Below the pieces are notes generated by a model. The model did no database searches. It worked only from the letters and a program-made list of their open reading frames with translations, and had not been told where the DNA came from. This document shows, one piece after another, positions 16,769 through 25,245 of a DNA stretch of 64,000 nt. The first letter of the stretch is position 1. Every line of letters starts with the position of its first letter. The DNA is from Cupriavidus basilensis (lineage in GTDB: Bacteria; Pseudomonadota; Gammaproteobacteria; Burkholderiales; Burkholderiaceae), in contig NZ_CP010537.1 of NCBI RefSeq assembly GCF_000832305.1, forward strand, positions 3,410,001-3,474,000, in the 5' to 3' direction. Both the position numbers and the translations under genes were made by a program.

Positions 16769-17857
16769 TTAGAAGCGGTGACGCACGCCAACCATGGCGC
16801 CGGTCTGGTTCTGACCCGGCAGCGTGTTCTGCGTGCTGGTCACGCCATACTGCGCGTTGCCGTGGTTCTTCACATAACCGAGCAGCAGGTAGGCATCGGT
16901 GCGTTTGGACAAGGCGTAGTCGGCATTCAGCACGAACATCAGCGAGTCCTTGTTGTCGGTGCGGGCATCGGTGTAGTAAGTCGCTCCGGTCACGCTGAAG
17001 GCCGGGGTGAACTTGTACAGTGCGCCGAGCCAGTACAGGTTGTCATGGCGGGCAGCGACAACGCCCGTCGAAGCGGCATTGAGTTCATCGCGCAGCCAGC
17101 GGTAACCGCCAAACAGCTTGGCATTGCCGAGAACGTACGACGCACCAACAGCGATGCGCTTGGCGGTGGCGTCAGCCGCAGCGATGCTGCTGCCTTGGTA
17201 CTGGTCGTAGGCAACACCCACCGAGAACGGGCCAGTCGCGTACGCCAAGCCACCGCCGAAGTTCTTGCCAACCTTGAATTGCCCTGGCACTTCGCTACCG
17301 TTGGCGATATTGCTGTCGCGGCCGGTGCTGTAGAAGCCCGTGGCGGTCAGGCCACCGAACGTGCCGGTGTACTTGATGGCATTATCGGCGCGACCGTTAA
17401 AGCCATTGGTGTCGACGGCGTTGAGCGAGTAGCTGTTACCGACTGCCATCGGGTCGTATTCGCCAAACAGCTGGAACAGGGCGTTTTGCTGGCGACCCAG
17501 CGTGACCGCACCGAAGTCGCCTTGCAGGCCAACATAGGACTGGCGACCGAACAGGCGGTTACCTTGCGCCGACGTTCCGGTATCGATATTGAAGCCGCTT
17601 TCCAGTACGAAGATACCCTTCAGGCCGCCGCCGAGGTCCTCCACGCCACGGATGCCCCAGCGCGAGCCGGAGAGACCGCCGGACGTCACGCCAAACAACG
17701 AGCCGCCCTGGCCCGGGACGCTTTGCACGTGGCTCTGGTAGCTGACGCCGGCATCGGCAATGCCATAGAGCGTCACGCTGGAGGATTGGGCGAATGCGGC
17801 GCCGGATGCGCTGCATGCTGCGGCTGCGGCCGTCAACGCGAGGAGAGTTTTTTTCAC
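16769..17857 (-). CDS. Trimeric outer-membrane porin (beta-proteobacterial OmpC-like)
   Basis: A 362-residue porin from GTG 17857. KKTLLALTAAAAACSASGAA is a clear signal peptide, cleaved near AFA-QSS. The mature protein begins SSVTLYGIADAGVSYQ and ends VGVRHRF, with the C-terminal aromatic required for outer-membrane assembly. The pattern matches the 16-strand porins of Burkholderiales (GRQSYVGLQGDFG, GRQQNALF in loop 3). It is monocistronic with its own terminator. A longer start 14 codons upstream would spoil the signal peptide. Passive uptake of small solutes is the expected role. Confidence 0.93.
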   Translation of the reverse strand: MKKTLLALTAAAAACSASGAAFAQSSSVTLYGIADAGVSYQSHVQSVPGQGGSLFGVTSGGLSGSRWGIRGVEDLGGGLKGIFVLESGFNIDTGTSAQGNRLFGRQSYVGLQGDFGAVTLGRQQNALFQLFGEYDPMAVGNSYSLNAVDTNGFNGRADNAIKYTGTFGGLTATGFYSTGRDSNIANGSEVPGQFKVGKNFGGGLAYATGPFSVGVAYDQYQGSSIAAADATAKRIAVGASYVLGNAKLFGGYRWLRDELNAASTGVVAARHDNLYWLGALYKFTPAFSVTGATYYTDARTDNKDSLMFVLNADYALSKRTDAYLLLGYVKNHGNAQYGVTSTQNTLPGQNQTGAMVGVRHRF

Positions 17858-18251
17858 TGTCAATTCTCGGTTACTGTTTGAGCAAGTAGGCTTCTGCACT
17901 GGAACGACTGAGTCATGCCTACCGTTGAAGAGGCCGAATGATGAGACATTTATGTGACACTAATAAGTAAACGGTTGCGCAATTACAACACGAATTATTT
18001 ACAAAATAGAAACAATTAGATTCCATGACGTGTATATGTCAAGGCATCGCCCCTCAGGCACGGTGTCGCATAGTCGCCATCTTGTGGAGAGCAGGCCTGA
18101 CCAAAGACATTGCTCCCAAAAGTACGCTTACACCACTTGACATCCCAGTCAGGTGGCCCCGGCAGACAAGCCTGACCGAATCCGGGCTGTCTGTGTCGGC
18201 ATAACGCGGTGCACTTAACACCACTGCTCTCCCCCAATGGCCGAGGGAGAG
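17858..18251. other. AT-rich porin promoter region and an unassigned repeat-like coding fragment
   Basis: Bases 17940-18015 are AT-rich and probably hold the porin promoter. From about 18200 down to 18016 the minus strand encodes a Cys-rich peptide with two similar units (GFGQACLPGPPDWDVKWC and VFGQACSPQDGDYATPC). It has no credible start, so it could be the end of a lost gene. I do not recognise it. Confidence 0.3.
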
Positions 18252-18468
18252 ATGGAGACATCAAACGTGTCGGGTATCACGACATCAAAGCCTATGTGGA
18301 ATAACTCGCGAGCGGGAAGTATCAAGGCTTCGTGCACGTAAAACACCACACGCTTGTAGGGACCGTGCCGACGGTATTTCGAGCGGGCGGCCCGTGATGG
18401 ATGAAGCGGAGGCCGGTGCAAGGGCCGGAGCACGCATGGCCGAGTTGATTCGCCTCATCGCCTGCTGA
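18252..18468 (+). pseudogene. Broken copy of the small protein at 14646
   Basis: Nucleotide alignment with 14646-14864 is good along the whole length (shared GGGTATCACGAC, GCGGGAAGTATCAAGG, GCTTCGTGCACGTA). The copy has a one-base deletion near the start, an in-frame TAA after YVE, and another indel near the end (GGC GGC CCG TGA in place of GGG CGC CCC GTG). It cannot encode the full protein. The duplication supports an active family in this region. Confidence 0.8.
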
Positions 18469-18494
18469 AGGCCTTGCATGTTTTGGGACTTGAG

Positions 18495-18527
18495 GCTCCT
18501 GTGGACCAATTGTTGGTCCACAGGAGC
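18495..18527. repeat. Perfect 15-bp inverted repeat, 3-base loop
   Basis: GCTCCTGTGGACCAA, then TTG, then its exact reverse complement. No T-run follows on either strand, so a simple terminator is unlikely. It lies 27 bases past the pseudogene. It may be a mobile-element end or a regulatory hairpin. The rest of 18528-18786 shows no supported gene. Confidence 0.85.
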
Positions 18528-18786
18528 TGGCCAAATCTGGAGCTTGATGGCGTGCTTTCAAGTTGGCATCAGTCGATAAGGTGTCTCGGCTGCGCTGAAA
18601 TTTGTGCCTCTAGCGACGGCCTCAGCAGCAACCTTCACCCGTCTCGAGGTCCAACCCACTAGACGCCTGCACTTACCAGAACCAGACGCCACTGCCGTAC
18701 AGAATTGCGAGGCGGGAACCACACGCAAGCGGCGACAGGAACACCCCTGGGCTCATAAACACGTCGGAATCCGGCCGGCCGCCTGA

Positions 18787-18814
18787 TTGACATGAATTGA
18801 CATCGCCTTGTCAC
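18787..18814 (+). promoter_or_regulatory. Pho-box-like triple repeat upstream of phoU
   Basis: TTGACAT (18787-18793), TTGACAT (18797-18803) and TTGTCAC (18808-18814) repeat at 10-11-bp spacing. PhoB boxes consist of 7-bp CTGTCAT-like units with a 4-bp spacer, giving an 11-bp period. The site is about 220 bases upstream of the phoU start. A palindrome, ATGAATTCAT, follows directly. Control by the adjacent PhoB-like regulator is inferred. Confidence 0.55.
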
Positions 18815-19035
18815 ATGATGAATTCATGATTTCCGGTTTTTCCAAATGTAGCCCTCCGTGTGACGTCTTGCCACCAGTGGCTCACCGAATGTCGCGATGC
18901 GCTTCACCTGCATGGTTTGGGCCGGCCTAGAAATCCTCGTTGTCCGCAACGGCACTGCACCCGTAAGCAATTTCCCCTCAATGGAATCCCATATTCTTGG
19001 CCAAGGGCAATCTAGGCGAAACTCATAGGAATCCC

Positions 19036-19764
19036 GTGCCAGAAAAACACCTTTCCAGGCACTATGACAGCGACCTTGACAAGCTATTGAGTGAGGTCCT
19101 GGAGATGGGCGGGCTGGTCGAAGCCCAGCTGCAAATGGCCATTCGCGCGGTGGACACCCTCAGCCTCATCTATGCGGAAGAGGTAATTGCCACAGAATTG
19201 CGGGTCAACAGGATGGAAATCGCCCTTGACGCGCACTGCAGTAATCTCATTGCGCGTTGGCAACCCGCAGCGCGAGACTTGCGTTTTCTGATGTCCATCC
19301 CCAGAGCCATCTCAAACCTGGAGAGGGTCGGCGATGAGGCTTACAAGATTGCCAAGCGGGCGCACCGCATTATTCATAATGAGTCCAGACCAGCCGTCGA
19401 GTTTCCAGAAATACCTCGTGCCGCTGCGCTGGCCCTAACTCTACTTAGCCGCGCATTAGACAACTTCGCAAGGCTTGACGCAGTCTCTGCCGCAGAAGTC
19501 GTGCGCGACGACCGTGCCATCGATAACGAGTATCGTGGCTTCGTCGAAACGATTATGAGCTACATGGTAGAAAACTCAAGACTGACTTCCATGTCGCTTG
19601 ACTACCTTTTCATCGGCAAGGCCCTTGAGAAGGTGGGCGACCATGCCAAGAACATCGCAGAACTAACTATCTACATTGCGAGCGGCACCGACATTCGCCA
19701 TAGTCCGCAAACGGTCGATGTGCCGGAGAGCAACAAGGAATTTCTCCGGACGACCCTGCCATGA
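19036..19764 (+). CDS. phoU: Phosphate signalling regulator PhoU
   Basis: A 242-residue PhoU. I prefer GTG 19036 because AGGA lies 5 bases upstream and the protein then starts PEKHLSRHYDSDLDKLLSEV, as PhoU proteins do; a TTG at 18997 would add 13 residues. Two three-helix PhoU repeats carry the metal-binding acidic motifs (ERVGDEAYKIAKRAHR around residues 100-115 and EKVGDHAKNIAE around 205-216). PhoU restrains the PhoR-PhoB pathway through the Pst transporter. Here it overlaps the response regulator gene but no pstCAB or phoR is nearby, so this is an accessory copy. Confidence 0.93.
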   Translation: MPEKHLSRHYDSDLDKLLSEVLEMGGLVEAQLQMAIRAVDTLSLIYAEEVIATELRVNRMEIALDAHCSNLIARWQPAARDLRFLMSIPRAISNLERVGDEAYKIAKRAHRIIHNESRPAVEFPEIPRAAALALTLLSRALDNFARLDAVSAAEVVRDDRAIDNEYRGFVETIMSYMVENSRLTSMSLDYLFIGKALEKVGDHAKNIAELTIYIASGTDIRHSPQTVDVPESNKEFLRTTLP

Positions 19765-19769
19765 GAAGG

Positions 19770-20525
19770 ATGGCACGCAAGACTGTGCTCGTTATTGATG
19801 ACGACCCGGCAATCTGCGAGATTATCGCTATCAACCTTCGGGCCGCCGGGCTAATACCACTAAGTGCACACGATTCGCTCGCGGCAAATCGATTAATTTG
19901 CGAGGCAAGCCCGGACCTGATACTTCTGGATTGGATGCTCCCCGGCCAGCCCGTCTTATCGTTTGCACGAGAACTACGCAACAACCACCACACCAAGAAC
20001 ACCGGCATCATCATGCTCGCCGCCAGTTCTGAGGAAGCGGATGTCATTGCCGGCTTGGAGGCCGGGGCGGACGACTACGTCACCAAGCCTTTTTCGCCAA
20101 GGGAACTGGTCGCGAGAATTCGAACACTGTTGCGCCGACGAGCACCAGAGTGGACCAACGACGTCACGGTCATCGGTCCGTTGACGCTTAACCTGGCGTC
20201 CCGTCGGGTCTTCGTGGCAAGCGAAGACACAGAGGAAATTCTGGATTTCGGCCCGACTGAGTTCACGTTGCTGCACTACCTCATGAACCATCCAGAGCGC
20301 GTCCACAGCCGCGCTCAACTTCTAGACAGCGTGTGGGGTGACCAGCGTTATGTCGATGACCGGACGGTCGATGTGTACATCAAGCATTTGCGAGCGCGCT
20401 TGTCAAAGGTGAATCTGTCGGACCTTATCCAGACCGTTCGAGGTGTGGGCTACCGCCTGACGACCGAAACGTTTCACGAGAGGCGCACACCACGACAACC
20501 TATCACCTCAGACCTGCCTGTTTGA
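19770..20525 (+). CDS. PhoB-like OmpR-family response regulator
   Basis: A 251-residue regulator (ATG 19770; an alternative ATG at 19761 overlaps the phoU stop as ATGA). The receiver domain has DDD at 11-13, the phospho-acceptor Asp54 in LILLDWMLPG and Lys in YVTKPF. The winged helix (residues ~130-235) ends VRGVGYRL. DWMLPG and the FSPRELVARIRTLLRR linker are PhoB-like. A normal cognate kinase gene is absent, so it must depend on an unlinked PhoR or act otherwise. It probably binds the Pho-box-like site upstream of phoU. Confidence 0.88.
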   Translation: MARKTVLVIDDDPAICEIIAINLRAAGLIPLSAHDSLAANRLICEASPDLILLDWMLPGQPVLSFARELRNNHHTKNTGIIMLAASSEEADVIAGLEAGADDYVTKPFSPRELVARIRTLLRRRAPEWTNDVTVIGPLTLNLASRRVFVASEDTEEILDFGPTEFTLLHYLMNHPERVHSRAQLLDSVWGDQRYVDDRTVDVYIKHLRARLSKVNLSDLIQTVRGVGYRLTTETFHERRTPRQPITSDLPV

Positions 20526-20705
20526 ACGAATCGAACGGACGCATCGTTGGCCCGGCAAGGTAAGTTCTGCAAGCCCAAGTGCGGCGGCGCGCGCCGTACA
20601 CATGACAGAGCGCGGACCCCGCCTGAACGCTCAGGGGCATGTCCGGCCATCTCGAGCCCAAGAGGCAACTGTCTCGTACAACCACCACAGAGACTCGCTG
20701 ATTTC

Positions 20706-21449
20706 TCAAGTTGCCTCCGAGGCGCCGCTGATTCCGACGCCATGCGCCTCTGGCATAAGGTCGCGAAAGGAGGTTTCCACATGGGCAACCATGGAGGGCG
20801 TGGCAATTTCGCGCATGATAACCAGGCAGTCCTCAAACGCCCTAGCTAATGAAGGTGTGTCCGTTGCACTTTTCAGTAGCGCCCGCACAGGATGGTCAGA
20901 AGCCCCAAGCATGCGCTCCATTACACCAATAAGGTACAGCCTCGCCAAGGCAAGTGAGCGGCGCTTGCTCTGCTTCAAGGACTCGGCCTTCGGCTTCGTA
21001 TCGTACGCCGTCGCCGCGTCTGCCCTCGTCTCGTCGGCTGCCTGAACTTGGATTGAAGCGCGACGTCTGATATAGCCGTCGCGCACCAGGCCCATCAGGT
21101 CATCCACCTTCGCCCCAATCTTCGTGGCATGCGCGAGCAGACTCAATGGCTCGACCTTCGTCCCACCGTCTATCGGAGCGGCTCCCCCAATCCCGTCGGC
21201 TGCCCGCTGGCCCTCCACGGAAGGCACCTCTTCCATAATTGGCCTGATATAGCCGTCGCGCAGCAAGACGTCCAGGTCACCTACGTTCGCACCGATTTGC
21301 GCGGCACGCTCTAGCAGCGTCTTGAAGTCCGCTTGACCATCTACCATGATGAGCAGCGTACGGGTGCGTCTTTCAAGAGCAGAGGTCCTGACACCAACCT
21401 CTCGCCGACCTGCCTCTGTCTTCTCCAGCACCCGCCCCGCAAACTCCAT
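20706..21449 (-). CDS. Conserved hypothetical protein with two DGYI repeats
   Basis: A 247-residue soluble protein with GGAGGGCGAGCG before ATG 21449. The N-terminal KTEAGRREVGVRTSALERRT and RTLLIMVDGQADFKTLLERA is a small winged-helix-like opening seen in many uncharacterised Burkholderiales proteins. Two related units end LDVLLRDGYIRP (~residue 70) and LMGLVRDGYIRR (~127). The C-terminal helical part contains SDHPVRALLKSA and REIATPSMVAHVETSF. A degenerate relative lies at 41.9-42.4 kb. Function unknown. Confidence 0.7.
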   Translation of the reverse strand: MEFAGRVLEKTEAGRREVGVRTSALERRTRTLLIMVDGQADFKTLLERAAQIGANVGDLDVLLRDGYIRPIMEEVPSVEGQRAADGIGGAAPIDGGTKVEPLSLLAHATKIGAKVDDLMGLVRDGYIRRRASIQVQAADETRADAATAYDTKPKAESLKQSKRRSLALARLYLIGVMERMLGASDHPVRALLKSATDTPSLARAFEDCLVIMREIATPSMVAHVETSFRDLMPEAHGVGISGASEAT

Positions 21450-21701
21450 CGCTCGCCCTCCGTTAACTGCCTAGTAAGCTAGTCTCGTAAAGTTACAAAC
21501 ATTTGAAGGGAACACCCAACTTCGGTGGGGTTTCACAACGAAATATTCACGAGGCGAGGACATTCCAAAGCCTTCCAAATACGTGGATGCCGCGTCACGC
21601 GCATAATTTTCCAAGTGATAATTCAAAAAATGCCGGGGCCAGCACTCTCCTTTCTAGACATCACATATACAATTTCGCATTCTTCTCTGCTTCTAATCAA
21701 A

Positions 21702-22769
21702 ATGCTCAAGCACACCGCACTGGCCATACTTATCGTGGCCCTTATCCCTTCGGTTGCTAACTCTTCGGAAATTCACGGTGCAGGCTCAACAGCCGCCGCT
21801 CCCGTTTATCGCGTTTGGTCGACCGGATATGCTGCGACTGCCGGCGCTCAACTCAAGTATGAGGCCGTAGGGTCAAGTGAGGGCATCCGGCGCATTCGAG
21901 AAGGTCGCGTCGACTTTGGTGCATCCGATGTCCCCCTGTCACCGCAAGAGGCAAGCAAAGCCGGGCTGATTTGCGTTCCGTCCGTGGTGACAGCGGCTGT
22001 TCCCGTCGTCAATCTACCATCGGTCCCTCAGGGCCAGTTGAAGCTAACGGGAGACCTGCTGGCGAAAATCTTCCTCGGGAAGCTAGACGCTTGGGATTCA
22101 CCCGAGATTCGTGCACTCAACCCGGGAATTTCTCTGCCAAAGCTGAAAATTCAACCGGTCGTGCGAACCGATGGGTCGGGAACCACCTATCATTTCAGCG
22201 ACTACCTGAGCGCGGTGAACGCTGATTGGAAATCCGCCTATGGCGCAAAATCCACTCTCCCGTGGCCCGCAAACTTCTCCGGCGCGAAAGGTAGCGGCGA
22301 TGTTGTCAAAGCCCTCCAGAGCATTCCCGGTGCAATTGGCTATGTCGACTACAACTATGTTCTAGATGCCAACCTGAATTCTGTCCAACTGCGTAATGCC
22401 GCCGGAAATTTTGTCACTGCGAATGTCGGTGGATTCCGCGACGCGATTGTGCACAGCAACTGGAATCGGAAAGGCGACTTCACTACTAGCCTGGTCAATC
22501 AACCCGGTGCCGACGCATGGCCAATCACCATGGGGACGTTCATTGTTATTCCTGTTGTCAGTAATGCGGGTGAGCGCACACTGGAGGCAATGAAGTTTCT
22601 CACCTGGGGTTATCTCCATGGTGACAAACTAGCTCGCGAAGCGAAATTTGTCCCGCTGCCAGACCGAGTGCAGGCTAATGCGTACCGTGAGTTGGCTCGA
22701 GTCACGGATACCACCGGGAAAACAATCGGCCTGCAAAGCATGACCTCACAGACGGTCAAAGCGCCGTAA
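21702..22769 (+). CDS. PstS-like periplasmic phosphate-binding protein
   Basis: A 355-residue periplasmic binding protein. From ATG 21702 a signal peptide (LAILIVALIPSVANS) is followed by the PstS opening IHGAGSTAAAPVYRVW. Ligand-site motifs are present: GSSEGIRRI, DFGASDVPLS, RTDGSGTTYHFSDYL and GAIGYVDY. The ORF continues 59 codons upstream but those residues look non-coding; no strong Shine-Dalgarno sequence marks either start. There is no pstCAB nearby, so it may serve an unlinked transporter or sense phosphate. A copy of its 3' end recurs at 23.7 kb. Confidence 0.88.
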   Translation: MLKHTALAILIVALIPSVANSSEIHGAGSTAAAPVYRVWSTGYAATAGAQLKYEAVGSSEGIRRIREGRVDFGASDVPLSPQEASKAGLICVPSVVTAAVPVVNLPSVPQGQLKLTGDLLAKIFLGKLDAWDSPEIRALNPGISLPKLKIQPVVRTDGSGTTYHFSDYLSAVNADWKSAYGAKSTLPWPANFSGAKGSGDVVKALQSIPGAIGYVDYNYVLDANLNSVQLRNAAGNFVTANVGGFRDAIVHSNWNRKGDFTTSLVNQPGADAWPITMGTFIVIPVVSNAGERTLEAMKFLTWGYLHGDKLAREAKFVPLPDRVQANAYRELARVTDTTGKTIGLQSMTSQTVKAP

Positions 22770-22868
22770 GCGCTCCAAGGAATCAACGCAGTGTCATTTC
22801 TACTTTCAGGACCTCGTTAACGCATGCAGTACACCGTGCGATGTGCAAAGCGCAGTCCAATTTACATA

Positions 22869-23576
22869 CTATCCGCCCGTCTTAGAGGCATTTATCTTCC
22901 CCTTTCCAGCATGAAGTTTTTGCGCTGACACGGCCTCTTCACACTGCCGCATCAGTTCCTTCGCTACATCTCGAATATGCGAAATTTTTCCACTACCTGA
23001 CGCTTCAAACGTAAAAGGCACTTCAGTTGCATACGCGGAAGTCACTCGATAGTTGATATCCATGCTGTCGTGCATATGAAACCATTCGTCGTCGTCAGAT
23101 ATCTTCCGGGACCACTTAGCTCGGAAATAGCCAGAAATCTGCTTAGTCCATGGCTCACTACCAATTTGCAGCTCTATCAACGCAGGCGGAACATGGGCCC
23201 GGCAACTTTCACGAGGTGAAGCCTGATTTTCAGATTCACATTCAGAAAGAGTAGTTCGGAATGCCCGCTCGTATCTCTCCGCAAGATTTCTCGAAAACTC
23301 CAGGTCAGAGTACGAAATATGCCCGCGCGCCAAGTCATACTGCAGCGTAAACTCAGTCTCCCTATCCGGATTTGTCGTTGCAACACACGACGGCGCAATA
23401 GTCTCCTCGCTCGGAACCGAAATGCCGATTTTCCAACCAGGTATTGCCGAACGCTCCTTGCTAGTACCTCCATCAGCCGAAGGCGGAACCGACTTCTCGC
23501 TCTTAATGCATCCAGTCGGACCCAGCAGCATTACAGGCAGAACAAAAATCATCGCCAATGTACGCACTGTCGCCAT
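22869..23576 (-). CDS. Putative lipoprotein of unknown function
   Basis: A 235-residue protein (from ATG 23576; alternatives at 23588 and 23591). The N-terminus MATVRTLAMIFVLPVMLLGP ends in TGC, a lipoprotein-type signal with Cys near residue 23. The mature part is mixed alpha/beta, with four further cysteines (APSCVA, SECES, ESCRA, RQCEE). It lies between pstS and a partial duplicate of the pstS 3' end, so it may have arrived with or been bracketed by that duplication. I do not recognise the family. Confidence 0.6.
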   Translation of the reverse strand: MATVRTLAMIFVLPVMLLGPTGCIKSEKSVPPSADGGTSKERSAIPGWKIGISVPSEETIAPSCVATTNPDRETEFTLQYDLARGHISYSDLEFSRNLAERYERAFRTTLSECESENQASPRESCRAHVPPALIELQIGSEPWTKQISGYFRAKWSRKISDDDEWFHMHDSMDINYRVTSAYATEVPFTFEASGSGKISHIRDVAKELMRQCEEAVSAQKLHAGKGKINASKTGG

Positions 23577-23672
23577 ACCAAATTCCATCAAAAATTGAAT
23601 ACCTATTTTACTGAGGATTCAGTGGCCCCAGCGACGGAAGGGCAGACATTTCTCACGCTCGCTTCTCGAGGC

Positions 23673-23742
23673 CACCACATGGAAAAAAATCGGTCTGCAA
23701 AGCATAATCTCACGGACGAGCAAAGCGCCGTAAGCGCCCCAA
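23673..23742 (+). pseudogene. Diverged copy of the pstS 3' end
   Basis: About 70 bases align with 22711-22780 (shared ATCGG-CTGCAAAGCAT, CTCAC-GACG, CAAAGCGCCGTAAGCGC), covering the last ~20 codons and stop of pstS plus a few bases beyond. Similarity weakens upstream. It marks a former second pstS-like gene or a tandem duplication whose body was lost. Confidence 0.7.
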
Positions 23743-23777
23743 GCTCCACAAGCTCCACAAGCCCGCGACAAAACAAA

Positions 23778-23800
23778 GAGCCATCCGTTCAGGATGGCTC
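23778..23800 (-). terminator. Strong hairpin with minus-strand T-run
   Basis: GAGCCATCC-TGAAC-GGATGGCTC is a perfect 9-bp stem on the minus strand, followed by TTTGTTTTG. It has the form of a Rho-independent terminator, but no minus-strand gene is recognised immediately upstream (23.8-24.3 kb). Confidence 0.6.
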
Positions 23801-24316
23801 CGACAACCCCCAGCGACAATACGCCCAATGAACACGGCACCTGCAGCCGAACACTCTATGGCGTCCGTGCCGTCCTAAAAAGATGCGTTTATTGGACGTG
23901 CAATCAAATCGGCGTATGGCCCACCCCAATGGTCCAAACGCGATGTGCCTTCTCAGAATTCTTTAGCTGCGACTTGATTTGGCGAGATGATAAGGCTCTT
24001 ATATTGCAGCAATAAGACATTCCTGAAGACAATATTTGCGAAATCGCGTGAACTCAATGGTCGCCCACACGCCTCGACACGCCCTATTAGTGTCTTATAC
24101 ACCATGTCACCGCTAACCTTATAGCCACGCCGAGCGCCAGTGCCCTGCCTGCCCGGACCGGCTAGGCCGGTACAAGAAACCTTGCTCGCGTAACACGGAC
24201 ACGCCATTTGGCGCACATCGGCGGATTGCACGCCTATCGCTCTGGAAAACTCCGCACGCACTAGTAGACTACTAGCTCGGCCGGACACTGAGCTTGAGCC
24301 CTCCTTGGGGACGCCG
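23801..24316. other. Gap with a small palindrome, no supported gene
   Basis: The longest open frame (minus, 23953-24330) has no recognised family and would overlap the CHAD gene start. CTAGTAG-A-CTACTAG at 24261-24275 is a perfect inverted repeat about 40 bases before the CHAD gene and could be an operator. Confidence 0.4.
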
Positions 24317-25192
24317 ATGGTTAGCTGCACAGAGCCTTCTGAGTTGCGAGCGCAAGCTCACGCACTCACGGTGCTTCCGCACCTAGCATCCACTGATGTA
24401 GCGACATTAGAACATTTAGCCTCAGACTTTCTCGTAAGCAATGACCCCGAGGTAAGCCATCAACTACGGGTCGCCCTTCGTAGGCTCCGTGTGCTGCTGT
24501 GGGCCTATCAGGACTTGCTGCCAGATGCACTCGCCAAGTATTGGCGACAACAACTTGGGGAGATGGCAGCCCAAATCAGCGCCCCACGGAACTGGGATGT
24601 CATCATTGATGAGCTGCTGCGCGCCGCAATCCCGCCAAGCCATCCATCTGTTCTGATATTGCTGGAAACCTTGGAGGGCATCAGGCACAGAGCTCGCGAG
24701 GAAAGCCGCAGTGCCTTCAGCCTCACAAAGCCCCGCCTGCTTATTTCCGCCTTCACGGTCGCCCTGGACCAAGTTGCCGGCGCGCGACCCGATAAGTCCG
24801 AAACCGTTGGTGAGTTTGCGCGGGCCCGTGTGGAAACGGCATCCCGCCGCCTGAATAGACAGCTGGGCCGTGCCATGGACGGGAGCTTCAGAGAACTCCA
24901 CCAGACCCGCATCCAAATTAAGCGGCTGCGCTATCTACTTGAATATTTCTCGCCTGTGCTCACGAAGGCAGACCGCAAGCGCATCAGGCGGCTCACGGCG
25001 CTTCAGGGCGCCCTGGGCGAGTTGAATGACGTCGTCGTTGCAGCAAGTTATATTTCTGAGTTCCCGACGGAACCCGAGCATGCACCGACGCAGAAACTTT
25101 TCCTCCGATGGCTATCGGAGGAAAAGAAGACCAGGCGGCACAAAGCCGTCATCGCGCTTCGACAACTGGTGCGGAAAATGCCGGAAGCTTGA
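24317..25192 (+). CDS. CHAD-domain protein (polyphosphate-associated)
   Basis: A 291-residue CHAD protein. The domain spans nearly the whole length, with conserved His/Arg/Lys helices: VSHQLRVALRRLRVLLWAY (residues ~45-65) and RELHQTRIQIKRLRYLLEYF (~195-215), then LGELNDVVVA. CHAD domains bind inorganic polyphosphate through basic residues and are often near polyphosphate genes. Its position after phoU, phoB-like and pstS-like genes fits a phosphate/polyphosphate theme. ATG 24317 has GGGGA 5 bases upstream; a TTG at 24305 is possible. Confidence 0.88.
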   Translation: MVSCTEPSELRAQAHALTVLPHLASTDVATLEHLASDFLVSNDPEVSHQLRVALRRLRVLLWAYQDLLPDALAKYWRQQLGEMAAQISAPRNWDVIIDELLRAAIPPSHPSVLILLETLEGIRHRAREESRSAFSLTKPRLLISAFTVALDQVAGARPDKSETVGEFARARVETASRRLNRQLGRAMDGSFRELHQTRIQIKRLRYLLEYFSPVLTKADRKRIRRLTALQGALGELNDVVVAASYISEFPTEPEHAPTQKLFLRWLSEEKKTRRHKAVIALRQLVRKMPEA

Positions 25193-25245
25193 AAGCAAGG
25201 ACAGGTGGACCCTTGCTCGAACTACAAAAGAGACATAGGGGAGCG

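Noticed and set aside
21450..21701. A search for a Pho box directly upstream of pstS
   Set aside because: No TGTCA-type 11-bp repeat is visible there; only the phoU upstream site is reported.
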